In this document: one piece after another, positions 9,859 through 18,392 of the stretch
Layout of the letters: each line of letters opens with the position of its first letter
Position numbering within the stretch: the stretch's first letter is position 1
Assembly (NCBI RefSeq): GCF_014652915.1
Contig: NZ_BMZS01000001.1
Coordinates: 1-64,000 of the forward strand
Direction of reading: 5' to 3'
DNA length: 64,000 nucleotides
From: Thalassobaculum fulvum
Lineage (GTDB): Bacteria > Pseudomonadota > Alphaproteobacteria > Thalassobaculales > Thalassobaculaceae
The notes under the pieces: generated by a model
The model's input: only the letters and a program-made list of their open reading frames with translations
Databases searched by the model: none
Told to the model about the DNA's origin: nothing
Made by a program: the position numbers and the translations under genes

Positions 9859-10950
9859 ATGGCGACGCGGATCCTGTTGTTGATCGGGACCAAAAAGGGT
9901 GCGTTCATTTTCGAAAGTTCGGACGGCCGTCGGACCTGGGATCTTCGCGGGCCGTTCTGCGAGACTTGGCCGATCAACCACGTGATCGGCGATCCGGCGG
10001 CCGGCACCATCTGGGCCGGCGGCGGCAACGAGTGGTTCGGCCCGGCGGTCTGGCGCAGCGACGACCTGGGGGCGACCTGGAGCCATTCCAGCCAGGGCCT
10101 CGCCTATGCCGCCGGCGAGGAGCCGATCAGGGCGGTGTGGAGCCTGGCGCCGGCCCCGCGTGGCGACGGCGCACTGTACGCCGGGGTCGAGCCGGCCGGC
10201 TTGTTCCGCAGCGACGACCGTGGCGCCACCTGGAGCCATGTTCCCGGCTTGCGCGAGCATCCGTCGCGCGCCCACTGGCAACCGGGTGGCGGCGGGCTCA
10301 TCCTGCACTCCCTGGTCCGCCATCCGGACGACGACCGGCAGCTGTGGGTCGCGATCTCGACCGCCGGGGCGTTCCACAGCGCCGACGGCGGCGCCACCTG
10401 GGAGCCGCGCAACCACGGCACCCGCTGCGACTTCCTGCCCGAGGAGCAGCGCTATCCCGAATTCGGCCAGTGCGTGCACTGCCTGGTCGCGGCCCCGGGC
10501 ATGCCGGACCGGCTGTACCAGCAGAACCATTGCGGCATGTACCGCAGCGACGACGGCGGCCGGCACTGGCAGAGCATCGAGGACGGGCTGCCGTCGAGCT
10601 TCGGCTTCCCGGCCGCCGCCCACCCGCGCGACCCGAACACCCTGTACCTGCTGCCGCTGAACGGCGACGCCGTCGGCCGCACCGTGCCCGATGGCGCATG
10701 CGCGGTGTGGCGGACCCGCGACGCCGGCGCCTCCTGGCAGGACCTGCGCGACGGCCTGCCCCAGCGCAACGTGTTCTTCGGGGTGCTGCGCCAGGCGATG
10801 GCGACCGACGTGCTGGAGCCGGCCGGGGTATATTTCGGCACCGGCTCGGGCGAGCTGTACGCCAGCGCCGACGAGGGCGAAAGCTGGCGGCGGATCGCCG
10901 AGCACCTGCCGACCGTGCTGTCGGTCGAGACCCTGGTGCTGGAGGACTGA
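9859..10950 (+). CDS. Asp-box (BNR) beta-propeller protein
   Basis: A 363-residue protein without signal peptide. Six Asp-box motifs (S-x-D-x-G-x-x-W and variants) are visible: SDDLGATW, SDDRGATW, SADGGATW, SDDGGRHW, TRDAGASW and SADEGESW. This predicts a sialidase-like six-bladed propeller, but the sialidase catalytic Arg triad and Tyr/Glu pair cannot be assigned, so an enzymatic role is not supported. The gene is followed after 2 bp by a MoaD/ThiS-like gene, implying translational coupling. GGAGG at the end of this gene serves as the ribosome binding site of the next one. Proteins like this are often annotated exo-alpha-sialidase or glycosyl hydrolase, which I consider unproven. Confidence 0.85.
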   Translation: MATRILLLIGTKKGAFIFESSDGRRTWDLRGPFCETWPINHVIGDPAAGTIWAGGGNEWFGPAVWRSDDLGATWSHSSQGLAYAAGEEPIRAVWSLAPAPRGDGALYAGVEPAGLFRSDDRGATWSHVPGLREHPSRAHWQPGGGGLILHSLVRHPDDDRQLWVAISTAGAFHSADGGATWEPRNHGTRCDFLPEEQRYPEFGQCVHCLVAAPGMPDRLYQQNHCGMYRSDDGGRHWQSIEDGLPSSFGFPAAAHPRDPNTLYLLPLNGDAVGRTVPDGACAVWRTRDAGASWQDLRDGLPQRNVFFGVLRQAMATDVLEPAGVYFGTGSGELYASADEGESWRRIAEHLPTVLSVETLVLED

Positions 10951-10952
10951 GC

Positions 10953-11249
10953 GTGGCCGAGGGTGTGATGGTCGGATCGGGACCGGCGGTGACGGTGATC
11001 CTGCCGGGGGTGCTGCAGCGGCTGTTCCCCGGCTCGGTCCGCCGGGTCGAGCTGCGCGCCGCCTCCGTGGCGGACGCGATCGCCGGCCTGGACGCCCGCT
11101 GGCCCGGCATGCGCGACCGGATCTGCGACTCCCGCCCCGCCATCCGCCGCCACATGAACGTGTTCGTCGACGGCGAGCGCGCCGCCCTCGACGCGCCGCT
11201 GCGCGAGGGCTCGACGGTGGTGGTGCTGACGGCGGTCAGCGGGGGGTAG
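10953..11249 (+). CDS. MoaD/ThiS-like ubiquitin-fold protein
   Basis: A 98-residue protein read from GTG 10953, or 93 residues from ATG 10968, which has GAGGG 5 nt upstream. The fold is predicted from the beta-rich MoaD-like pattern (VTVILPGVLQRLFPG, later FVDGERAALDAPLREGSTV) and from the C-terminal VVLTAVSGG. A terminal Gly-Gly is needed for adenylation and thiocarboxylation in sulfur carriers. No MoaE, MoeB/ThiF or ThiG partner is nearby. The only linked gene is the Asp-box propeller, so this is either a sulfur carrier or a protein modifier of unknown target. Confidence 0.75.
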   Translation: MAEGVMVGSGPAVTVILPGVLQRLFPGSVRRVELRAASVADAIAGLDARWPGMRDRICDSRPAIRRHMNVFVDGERAALDAPLREGSTVVVLTAVSGG

Positions 11250-11286
11250 GTCGCGGACCTTGACTGGGATCGGGCCGACCACCAAT

Positions 11287-11303
11287 GTAAGGATATTCCT
11301 TAC
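11287..11303. promoter_or_regulatory. operator palindrome of the toxin-antitoxin operon
   Basis: GTAAGGATATTCCTTAC is a perfect inverted repeat with 7-bp arms and a 3-bp centre, 12 bp before the antitoxin start. A TTGACT hexamer at 11260-11265 lies where a -35 element could be. AbrB-fold antitoxins autoregulate through such sites, so this is the likely operator. Confidence 0.6.
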
Positions 11304-11315
11304 CCGCGGTGTGCC

Positions 11316-11531
11316 ATGATCACCAGCAAGCTGACCAGCAAGGCGCAGACGACGATTCCCCAGCCGGTCCGGGCGGCCCTCGGCCTGCGCGAGGGCGACG
11401 AGATCGCCTACAGCATCGAGGCCGGGCGGGTGATCATCACGCGGCTGGCCCGGGAGACTGCCGACGACCCGTTCCGGACCTTCACCGAATGGGAGTCGGA
11501 GGCCGACCGGAAAGCCTATGCCGACCTTTGA
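11316..11531 (+). CDS. AbrB/MazE-like antitoxin
   Basis: A 71-residue protein. Residues 1-45 form a SpoVT/AbrB swapped-hairpin DNA-binding domain (ITSKLTSKAQTTIPQPVR, then LREGDEIAY). The acidic, less ordered tail (about 48-71, TADDPFRTFTEWESEADRK) is the expected toxin-neutralising segment. The last 14 bp overlap the toxin gene. The organisation antitoxin first, toxin second, with an upstream palindrome is that of type II mazEF/prlF-type modules. Confidence 0.85.
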   Translation: MITSKLTSKAQTTIPQPVRAALGLREGDEIAYSIEAGRVIITRLARETADDPFRTFTEWESEADRKAYADL

Positions 11532-11877
11532 TGTCTGGGACATCGTCAAGCTGCCGTTTCCTTACACGGACCGGCCCACACGGCAGCGGCGACCGGCGCT
11601 GGTGATCGCCGCCGGTGACCTGCTGGAGTCGCACGGGTTGCTCTGGGTACTGATGATCACCAGCGCCGAGAACCGGGCCTGGCCGTCGGACGTTGCCGTC
11701 AGCGATCTCCGGGTGGCCGGCCTGCCGGCCGCATCCGTCGTGCGCACGGCGAAGATCGCCGTCATCGACGCCCGAGATGCGGAACGGCTCGGTGTCCTGC
11801 CGATGCAGGACAGAACGGCGGTATCGGACGCACTCGCCAGACATCTGTCGCCGGCAATGGATGCTACACGCCCCTGA
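11518..11877 (+). CDS. MazF/PemK-like endoribonuclease toxin
   Basis: A 119-residue protein of the PemK/MazF fold. The N-terminal FDVWDIVKLPFPYTD corresponds to the conserved strand and first loop, RRPALVIAAGD is the usual R-PALVI motif with the catalytic Arg region, and MITSAENRAWPSD corresponds to the segment with the conserved Ser/Thr. Members cleave mRNA at short motifs when the antitoxin is degraded. It overlaps the antitoxin by 14 bp, consistent with coupled translation. Confidence 0.85.
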   Translation: MPTFDVWDIVKLPFPYTDRPTRQRRPALVIAAGDLLESHGLLWVLMITSAENRAWPSDVAVSDLRVAGLPAASVVRTAKIAVIDARDAERLGVLPMQDRTAVSDALARHLSPAMDATRP

Positions 11878-12001
11878 GGGCAGCAATGTCGATCACGCCG
11901 CCGAGCCGCGCCTTCGCTCGACTGAGCGAATTCACCGCCCCCGCAAGAACCGGAACGCGCCGGCCCGCGAACCTCGCCATCCTGGGCTCACGAGACGAGC
12001 C

Positions 12002-13135
12002 ATGGAGGCGACCGTGACCGCCCAATCCGCTACCATCCCGGCCATGACGGCCCTCACTTCCAGTTCGACCGACCGCTACGCGACCGACGACGCCCGCTAT
12101 CGGGCGGTCGAGGCGCGCGACCGGGCGGCCGACGGCCACTTCATCACCGCGGTGACGACCACCGGCATCTACTGCCGGCCGCACTGCCCGTCGCGCACCC
12201 CGAAGCGCGGCAACGTGCGGTTCTTCGCGCGGCCGGAGGAGGCGCGGGCCGCCGGCTTCCGGGCCTGCCGGCGCTGCAGCCCGGACGCCTCGATGCCGCG
12301 CGACCCGCGGCTGGACGCGGTGCGGGCCGCCTGCCGGCTGATCGAGTCGGCCGAGGAGACCGCGCCGACCCTCGAGGAGCTCGGCGAGGCCGCCGGGCTC
12401 AGCCCGTTCCACCTGCAACGCACCTTCAAGGCGGTGATGGGCATCACGCCCCGGCAGTACTGGGACGCCCGCCGGCTCGGCCGGCTGAAGGCCAACCTGA
12501 AATCCGGCGAGGGCGTGGCCTCCGCCCTGTACGGTGCCGGCTACGGCTCGTCCAGCCGGCTGTACGAGAAGGCCGGCGCCCAGCTCGGCATGACCCCGGC
12601 CAGCTACGGCAAGGGCGGCGAGGGCGCGGTGATCGCCTACGCGTACGCCGACACCGCGCTGGGCCGGGTGATCGTCGGGGCGACCCGGACCGGCATCTGC
12701 TTCGTCGGCATCGGCGACGACGACGGCGCCCTGCTGGACGAGCTGCGCGGCGACTACCCGAAGGCCGAGCTGGCGGCCGACCCCGAGGGGCTCGGCGAGA
12801 CCGTGGCCGAGGTCGCCGCCACCCTCGACGGCCACGAGCCGCACGCCGCCCTGCCGGTCGACGTCCGCGGCACCGCGTTCCAGCGCCAGGTCTGGGAGGC
12901 GCTGCGGGCGATCCCGATGGGCGAGACCCGGACCTATTCCGAGCTCGCCGCCGCCGCCGGCCGGCCGAAGGCGGTGCGGGCCGCCGCCAGCGCCTGCGCC
13001 AACAACCCGGTCGCCCTGATCGTGCCGTGCCACCGCGCCATCGGCACCGACGGCACCATGCGCGGCTACCGCTGGGGCGTCGAGCGCAAGCGAGCGCTGC
13101 TGGAGACCGAGCGGGCGGCGGCGGGACGCGGGTGA
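12002..13135 (+). CDS. ada: Ada bifunctional DNA methyl-repair protein and regulator
   Basis: A 377-residue protein from ATG 12002 (ATG 12044 would give 363). The N-terminal zinc domain shows the four Cys ligands at 58, 62, 89 and 92 (GIYCRPHC and CRRC); the first is the methyl-phosphotriester acceptor. An AraC-type helix-turn-helix follows (LSPFHLQRTFKAVMGITPRQY). The C-terminal O6-methylguanine methyltransferase domain carries the acceptor Cys343 in VPCHRAIG. The protein repairs alkylated DNA in a suicidal reaction and, when methylated on the N-terminal Cys, activates the adaptive response. It stands alone: no alkA or alkB is adjacent. Confidence 0.95.
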   Translation: MEATVTAQSATIPAMTALTSSSTDRYATDDARYRAVEARDRAADGHFITAVTTTGIYCRPHCPSRTPKRGNVRFFARPEEARAAGFRACRRCSPDASMPRDPRLDAVRAACRLIESAEETAPTLEELGEAAGLSPFHLQRTFKAVMGITPRQYWDARRLGRLKANLKSGEGVASALYGAGYGSSSRLYEKAGAQLGMTPASYGKGGEGAVIAYAYADTALGRVIVGATRTGICFVGIGDDDGALLDELRGDYPKAELAADPEGLGETVAEVAATLDGHEPHAALPVDVRGTAFQRQVWEALRAIPMGETRTYSELAAAAGRPKAVRAAASACANNPVALIVPCHRAIGTDGTMRGYRWGVERKRALLETERAAAGRG

Positions 13136-13159
13136 CCCTGTTTGTCGCTCACCCACAGC

Positions 13160-13269
13160 CCTCATCCCGGACGACCCCGGCTCTGAGCCGGGGGAGATCC
13201 GGGACCCATCGGTACGCCGCGTCGTGGGTCCCGGCTCTGCGCGGCGTTGCCGCTCCGGCCGGGATGAGG
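13160..13269. repeat. dispersed palindromic repeat (TCCCGG subtype), arms in reversed order
   Basis: Here the CTCATCCCGG...CCGGGACCC arm comes first and the GGGTCCCGG...CCGGGATGAGG arm second, the reverse of most copies. It lies between the convergent ends of ada and the GNAT gene, where it could terminate transcription from both sides. Confidence 0.75.
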
Positions 13270-13289
13270 GTGAAGTGGGGAATGCCCCG

Positions 13290-13862
13290 CTATCTCACCT
13301 TGGCGTAGGCCAGGCAGTCGCGCGGTTCCGGCGACACGTTGGGGGCCACGTGCCAGCGCCGCAGCCGGCCCTCGTAGGTCATGCCGGCCTTCTCCATGAC
13401 CCGGGCCGAGGCCGGGTTCTCGGCGTCGCAGAACGCCCAGGCCCGGAAGATGCCGTCCTGGGCCAGCGCTGCCTCGACCAGTGCCGACAGCGCCCGCGAG
13501 CCGTGGCCGCGGCCCCAGCGGTCGCGCGCCATGGCATAGCCGAAGGACACGTGGAACTCGTCGACCCGCGCCGAGACGGTGCCGAACGGCGTCGGGTCCC
13601 CCGGCTCGAGCAGCGCATAGGTGTAGGTCAGCCCGGCCTCCCATTCCTTCTCCATCAGGGTGCAGAAGCCGCGCGCCTCCTCGACGTCCCGCAGGGTCCG
13701 GAAGGTCAGCCAGCGCGTCACCTCCGGGTCGGCGGCGTAGCGCCGGAACACCGCCTCGGCGTCGCCGAGGCGGAGCTGGCGCAGCACGGTGGCGCCGAGG
13801 TCGAGGGTCTCCGGGAACCGGATTTCGGTGGCCCGGCGGCTGCGGTGCAACGGGTTGCTCAT
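13290..13862 (-). CDS. GNAT-family N-acetyltransferase (RimJ/RimL type)
   Basis: A 190-residue protein. The C-terminal half has the acetyl-CoA loop, read as RDRWGRGHGSRALSALVEAA (the R/Q-x-x-G-x-G/A type), and the usual NPASARVMEKAGMTYEG segment. The substrate is unknown; members modify ribosomal proteins, amino acids or antibiotics. The start ATG 13862 overlaps the end of the upstream bicupin gene by 4 bp, so the two are translationally coupled. Confidence 0.85.
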   Translation of the reverse strand: MSNPLHRSRRATEIRFPETLDLGATVLRQLRLGDAEAVFRRYAADPEVTRWLTFRTLRDVEEARGFCTLMEKEWEAGLTYTYALLEPGDPTPFGTVSARVDEFHVSFGYAMARDRWGRGHGSRALSALVEAALAQDGIFRAWAFCDAENPASARVMEKAGMTYEGRLRRWHVAPNVSPEPRDCLAYAKVR

Positions 13863-14824
13863 TCCTCGAAGGTGAAGCCCATGGTGCGGGCGTGGTAGTG
13901 CCAGCCGCCGTCCTGGACGATCAGGAACCGGGCCCCGCGCGGGCCGCCGTTGTGGTGGCTGTGGACCTCGCCCGGCGGCGTCACCATGGTCGAGAACGGC
14001 GACCAGTCGATTCGGTGGCCGTCGATCGTCGAGAAGCAGTCCTCGCCCTCGATGCAGAGCGTGATGGCGGCGGCGTTGTGGCGGTGGGCGCGCTGGTGCT
14101 CGCCCGGCGGCAGGGTGTTGAGCGCCAGGGTCAGCGACGGCATGGCGTTGCGGCTGTCGGCGGTGCGCTCGCCCGAGAAGATCAGCGCCACCCCGGCCTG
14201 GTCGGCGGCCATCGGCATGGCCTGCAGCACCGCGACCTGGCGGTCGATCTCGGCCGCCGGGTAGTGCACCGGGTCGATCGCCGCGGTGCCGGGCGCCGGC
14301 GGACACAGCCGCTCGAACGCCAGCGCCGGCTCGTTGGTCACGGTCCACAGGATGGCGGCGTCCGGGCCGGTGGCCCGGTGCTCGACCGGCCCGCCGCCCG
14401 GCAGCACCATGACGTCGCCCGGCCCCCAGGCCATGGTCTCGCCGGCGATCTTGGTTTCCCCATTGCCGGCGATCACGTAGTGCACCTCGCCGCTGGCCGC
14501 GAACCCGGTCGCCAGGGTCTCGCTCGGGTTGACCCGCAGATAGCGCGCCAGCACCAGCGGCGTGGTCGCCGGGAAGCCGCAGCCGAGCGCCGCCGACTGG
14601 TCCATGGCATAGGCGCCGGTGGCGGCGTCCCCGGCCATCGCCGCGTCGCGGGCGGCGTCGAACCGGGCCCGCGGCACGGCGGCCAGCTTCAGGTTGAAGG
14701 CGTTGCCGGAGTTGAAGAACCGGGCCCGGGCCTGGGCCGGCGTCGCCGCCGCGGTCGGCGGGTCGCCCATCAGCGCCCCGGTCCGGGGAAGTTCCGACGG
14801 TTGCGCGGACGCGGTGCGGGACAT
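13859..14824 (-). CDS. bicupin protein (gentisate-dioxygenase-like fold)
   Basis: A 321-residue protein with two cupin barrels, about residues 95-165 and 230-321. The C-terminal cupin keeps a likely metal site: PPGEHQRAHRHNAAAITLCIEGE, with two His before a Glu, then GEVHSHHNGG with further His. The N-terminal cupin (GEVHYVIAGNGETKIAGE) has lost most His residues. The architecture is that of ring-cleaving bicupins such as gentisate 1,2-dioxygenase, but the substrate cannot be assigned. It forms a two-gene operon with the GNAT gene and is divergent from an efflux pump gene. Confidence 0.75.
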   Translation of the reverse strand: MSRTASAQPSELPRTGALMGDPPTAAATPAQARARFFNSGNAFNLKLAAVPRARFDAARDAAMAGDAATGAYAMDQSAALGCGFPATTPLVLARYLRVNPSETLATGFAASGEVHYVIAGNGETKIAGETMAWGPGDVMVLPGGGPVEHRATGPDAAILWTVTNEPALAFERLCPPAPGTAAIDPVHYPAAEIDRQVAVLQAMPMAADQAGVALIFSGERTADSRNAMPSLTLALNTLPPGEHQRAHRHNAAAITLCIEGEDCFSTIDGHRIDWSPFSTMVTPPGEVHSHHNGGPRGARFLIVQDGGWHYHARTMGFTFEE

Positions 14825-14904
14825 GGCGGCCTCCAGGTCGTGACGACCCAGCCTAGCGCGCGCCGGGCCGGCCCGTCAGGATGAAACGCATCGGGGCGAA
14901 ACCT

Positions 14905-14921
14905 TTGTTGCACCGCAACAA
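14905..14921. promoter_or_regulatory. 17-bp operator palindrome TTGTTGC-N3-GCAACAA
   Basis: TTGTTGCACCGCAACAA is a perfect inverted repeat with 7-bp arms, between the bicupin gene and the efflux pump gene, 41 bp before the latter. A second palindrome of the same form precedes the PatZ-like gene (24338-24354). TGC-N3-GCA cores resemble sites of the PHB regulator PhaR; this assignment is tentative. Confidence 0.5.
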
Positions 14922-14962
14922 TCGGCGCCCTATATCCTCTGGGAACTCATCCGGGCTTCCCC

Positions 14963-16171
14963 ATGCCACCCGCCAGCTTCCGGGCCACCCACCCCGGCTC
15001 GATCGCGCTGCTCACCTTCATGGTGGCGCTCAACCAGATGTCCATGGGCCTGTACCTGCCGTCGATGCCGTCGATGGCCGAGGCCCTGCACACCACGGTC
15101 GGGCAGGTCCAGCTGACGCTGACCATGTTCGTCGCCGGCTTCGCGGTCAGCCAGCTGGTCTGGGGGCCGGTGACCGACCGGTTCGGGCGGCGCCCGGCGC
15201 TGCTGGTCGGGCTGGCGGTGTTCACCGTCGCCGGGGCGGCCTGCGCGGTCGCCGAGACCGTCGAGCAGCTCATCGTGTTCCGGTTCTTCCAGGCGCTCGG
15301 CGCCTGCGCCGGCCAGGTGGTGTCGCGCTCGGTGGTCCGCGACACCACCGAAGGCGCGGAATCCGCCAAGGTGATGTCGTACATCGCGCTCGCCATGTCG
15401 CTGTCGCCGGCGGTCACCCCGTCGATCGGCGGCCAGCTGCACGCGCTGTTCGGCTGGCGCTCGAACTTCGTGCTGCTGGCGATCGTCGGCCTGGTGCTGG
15501 CGGCCATCGCCGTCGCCCGGCTGCCCGAGACCACGCGCGGCAAGGTGCCCGACGCCCTGCAGCTGGTGCCGATGCTGCGCAACTACGGCAAGCTGCTGCG
15601 CGACCGCAGCTACCGCGGCTACATCCTGACCATCGGCGGCATGTTCGGCTGCCTGATGGCCTACCAGACCGGCTCGCCGTTCGTGCTGATGACCGAGCTC
15701 GGCTGGTCGCCGCAGGCCTACGGCCTGCTGATCCTGTTCAACGTGTTCGGCTTCCTGTCCGGCAGCATCACCGCGGCCCGGCTGGCGCCGCGGCTGGGGA
15801 TCCGCCGGATGGTGCGGGCCAGCGCCATCGTGGTGCTGGCGAGCGGCGTGCTGCTGCTGGCCTTCCCGCTCGCCGGCCACCTGTCGACTGCCGGGGTGAT
15901 CGCGCCGATGGTGCTGTTCCTGTTCGGCATGGGCATCGGCATCCCGAGCGCCATGGCCGGCAGCCTGCAGGGCTTCCCCTACATCGCCGGCTCGGCCTCG
16001 GCGCTGATGGGGTTCACCCAGATGGGCACGGCGGTGCTGGCGTCGCTGGCGGTCAGCCGGATCGACGGCGACCATTACCTGGTCATGGGCGCGGTGTTCC
16101 TCGCCTGCGCCCTGCTGTGCTTCCTGGCGCAGGAGGTCCTGCTGCCGCGTCCGACCGTCGGGACGCGATAG
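14963..16171 (+). CDS. Bcr/CflA-family drug efflux MFS transporter
   Basis: A 402-residue 12-helix major facilitator of the DHA1 family. Motif A between helices 2 and 3 reads GPVTDRFGRRPALL, and MGLYLPSMPSMAEAL corresponds to the Bcr/CflA signature near the first helix. It would export small molecules using the proton gradient. A second transporter of the same family lies at 17168, separated only by a metalloprotease gene. Expression may be controlled through the 14905 palindrome. Confidence 0.9.
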   Translation: MPPASFRATHPGSIALLTFMVALNQMSMGLYLPSMPSMAEALHTTVGQVQLTLTMFVAGFAVSQLVWGPVTDRFGRRPALLVGLAVFTVAGAACAVAETVEQLIVFRFFQALGACAGQVVSRSVVRDTTEGAESAKVMSYIALAMSLSPAVTPSIGGQLHALFGWRSNFVLLAIVGLVLAAIAVARLPETTRGKVPDALQLVPMLRNYGKLLRDRSYRGYILTIGGMFGCLMAYQTGSPFVLMTELGWSPQAYGLLILFNVFGFLSGSITAARLAPRLGIRRMVRASAIVVLASGVLLLAFPLAGHLSTAGVIAPMVLFLFGMGIGIPSAMAGSLQGFPYIAGSASALMGFTQMGTAVLASLAVSRIDGDHYLVMGAVFLACALLCFLAQEVLLPRPTVGTR

Positions 16172-16218
16172 CGCGAATCGGCTAGACTCCCGTCATCGTC
16201 TCCAGCCCTTACGGGACC

Positions 16219-16944
16219 ATGGCCGCGGCCCCGATCGCCCCGATCGTCATCACCGACACCGACGGTACCGAGTTCCGGCTGCCGACCCGTCGCAGCGCCC
16301 GCGCCCGGCGCATGCTGCTGCGCGTCGACCCGGCCCGCGGCGGCCCCGAGCTGGTGCTGCCGGACGGCGTGGCACCGGAGGTCGGCGCCGACTTCGCGCG
16401 CCGCCATCTCGGCTGGCTGCGGGTCCGGCTGGCCCGGCTGCCGCAGCGCATCGGCTTCGTCGACGGCGCCGAGATCCCGATCCTCGGGGTGCCGCACCTG
16501 ATCCGCCACCGCCCGGACCAGCGCGGCGGGGCCTGGCGGCTGGTCGACCCGGACGGCTCGGCCGAGCTGCACGCCGCCGGCCAGGCGGAACACCTGGCCC
16601 GGCGGGTCACCGACTTCCTGAAGGCCGAGGCGCGCCGCGCGATCGGGCCGCGCGCCCGGGCCCACGCCGAGGCGCTGGACCGCCGGGTCGGCCGGATCAC
16701 CGTGCGAGACACCGCCTCGCGCTGGGGCAGCTGCTCGGCGCGCGGCGACCTGTCGTTCTCCTGGCGGCTGGTGCTGGCGCCGGAGTCGGTGCTCGACTAC
16801 GTGGTCGCGCACGAGGCGGCGCACCTGGTGGAGATGAACCACTCGCCGCGGTTCTGGCGGCTGGTCGAGCGGCTGATGCCCGGCTACGAGACCGAGCGCG
16901 CCTGGCTGAAGCGCCACGGCGGCAGGCTGCACGCCTACGGATAA
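16219..16944 (+). CDS. YgjP/DUF45-type M48-like metallopeptidase
   Basis: A 241-residue cytosolic protein. The zinc motif HEAAH is at residues 198-202, followed by a third candidate ligand in NHSPRFW (His208), as in the SprT/WLM-like gluzincin group. The RWGSCSARGDLSFSWRLVL segment immediately before it is the family hallmark. The substrate is unknown. It lies 47 bp after the first efflux gene and could be co-transcribed with it. Confidence 0.88.
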   Translation: MAAAPIAPIVITDTDGTEFRLPTRRSARARRMLLRVDPARGGPELVLPDGVAPEVGADFARRHLGWLRVRLARLPQRIGFVDGAEIPILGVPHLIRHRPDQRGGAWRLVDPDGSAELHAAGQAEHLARRVTDFLKAEARRAIGPRARAHAEALDRRVGRITVRDTASRWGSCSARGDLSFSWRLVLAPESVLDYVVAHEAAHLVEMNHSPRFWRLVERLMPGYETERAWLKRHGGRLHAYG

Positions 16945-16963
16945 CCGAAGTTTCGGGCGCCGC

Positions 16964-17094
16964 GGCGGCCGGTGGGTCCCGGCTCTTCGCTCGGCTTCGG
17001 CCGGGATGACGTCCGAAAACGATCGAAGATCTCGCCCACCACCCCTGACGGACGCGCCGCCCTGGCGCGGTCGATCCGGGACCCACCGGCCGCC
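16964..17094. repeat. dispersed palindromic repeat (TCCCGG subtype)
   Basis: Perfect 19-nt terminal inverted arms at 16964-16982 and 17076-17094 begin GGCGGCCGGT and contain GGGTCCCGG. The inner left arm closes as ...CCGGGATGACG. It fills most of the gap between the metallopeptidase and the second efflux gene. Confidence 0.8.
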
Positions 17095-17167
17095 TCGCCC
17101 CCACAATCCTTGCGCCGGCGGCAATCCCCGCGTAAGCGGGGTGGCCTTTCACGCTCAGGCCGCATCC

Positions 17168-18367
17168 ATGAACCGTCCCCGCCCCGATTCCGTCGCGGTC
17201 GCCGCCCTGCTGACCATGCTGGTCGCGTTCGGCCCGGTCTCGACCGACATGTACCTGCCGTCGCTGCCGGCGCTGGTCGCGGACTTCCGGACCGACGTGC
17301 CGACGGTGCAGCTCACCCTCAGCGCCTTCCTGGTGGCGTTCGCGGTGTCGATGCTGGCCTACGGGCCGCTGTCCGACCGGTTCGGCCGGCGGCCGGTGCT
17401 GCTGGGCGCCATCGCGGTCTACGTGGTCGCATCGGTCGCCTGCGCGCTGGCGCCGACCATCGAATGGCTGATCGGCGCCCGGGTGCTGCAGGCGGTCGGC
17501 TGCTGCGCCGGGCCGGTGCTGGGCCGCGCGGTGGTGCGCGACGTCTACGGCCGCGAGCGCGCCGCCACCGTGCTGTCCTACATGGGCACGGCGATGGCGC
17601 TGGCCCCGGCGATCGGGCCGATCGCCGGCGGCTGGCTGCAGGTCGCCTATGGCTGGCAGGCGACGTTCTGGGTGCTGACCGCGTTCTCCGGCCTCGCCCT
17701 GGTCGGCGTGCTGCTGCTGCTGGACGAGACCAACGCCCACCGCAACCCGCACGCCACCTCGGTGCGCGGCCTGGTGCTCAGCTACCGGTCGCTGCTGTCG
17801 CACCGCGGCTACGTCGGCTACGTGGCGACGATCTCGGCCTGCTACAGCGTGATCTTCTGCTTCATCTCCGGCTCGGCCTTCGTGCTGATCGAGGTGGTGG
17901 GCCTCAGCGCCGACCTGTACGGCCTGTGCTTCGCGACCATGGTGATCGGCTACATGTCGGGCACCTTCGCCTCCGGCCGGCTCGGCAGGCGGGTCGGGAT
18001 CGACCGGCTGATCCTGACCGGCGCGGCGATCTCGACCGCGGCCGGGTTGGCGATGGCCGGGTTCGCCTGGGCCGGCGAGGCGACCGTCGCCACCGTGGTG
18101 ATCCCGCAGGTGGTCGCCATGCTCGGGGTCGGGCTGGTGTTCCCGAACTGCCAGGCCGGCGCCATCGGCCCGTTCCCGACCATGGCGGGGGCCGCCTCGT
18201 CGCTGCTCGGCTTCAGCCAGATGGGCGTGGCGGCCGCCGTCGGCATGGCGATCGGCCACGCCTTCGACGGCACCGCCCGGCCGATGGCGACCGGCATCGC
18301 GCTGGCCTCGCTGCTGACCTTCCTGAGCTTCCGGCTGATCGTCTGGCCGGTGCGCGAGCGCCGCTGA
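17168..18367 (+). CDS. Bcr/CflA-family drug efflux MFS transporter, second copy
   Basis: A 399-residue 12-helix transporter of the same family as the gene at 14963. Motif A reads GPLSDRFGRRPVLL and the N-terminal signature MYLPSLPALVADF. ATG 17168 is chosen because it starts a normal first helix; the longer reading crosses the palindromic repeat. The divergence from the first copy is considerable, so this is an old duplication or independent recruitment, not a recent tandem copy. Confidence 0.9.
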   Translation: MNRPRPDSVAVAALLTMLVAFGPVSTDMYLPSLPALVADFRTDVPTVQLTLSAFLVAFAVSMLAYGPLSDRFGRRPVLLGAIAVYVVASVACALAPTIEWLIGARVLQAVGCCAGPVLGRAVVRDVYGRERAATVLSYMGTAMALAPAIGPIAGGWLQVAYGWQATFWVLTAFSGLALVGVLLLLDETNAHRNPHATSVRGLVLSYRSLLSHRGYVGYVATISACYSVIFCFISGSAFVLIEVVGLSADLYGLCFATMVIGYMSGTFASGRLGRRVGIDRLILTGAAISTAAGLAMAGFAWAGEATVATVVIPQVVAMLGVGLVFPNCQAGAIGPFPTMAGAASSLLGFSQMGVAAAVGMAIGHAFDGTARPMATGIALASLLTFLSFRLIVWPVRERR

Positions 18368-18392
18368 TCCGGGCAACGGGTCCCGGGGTCGA

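Noticed and set aside
11260-11288. A full promoter for the toxin-antitoxin operon based on TTGACT.
   Set aside because: No acceptable -10 hexamer lies 16-18 bp downstream; only the operator palindrome is listed.
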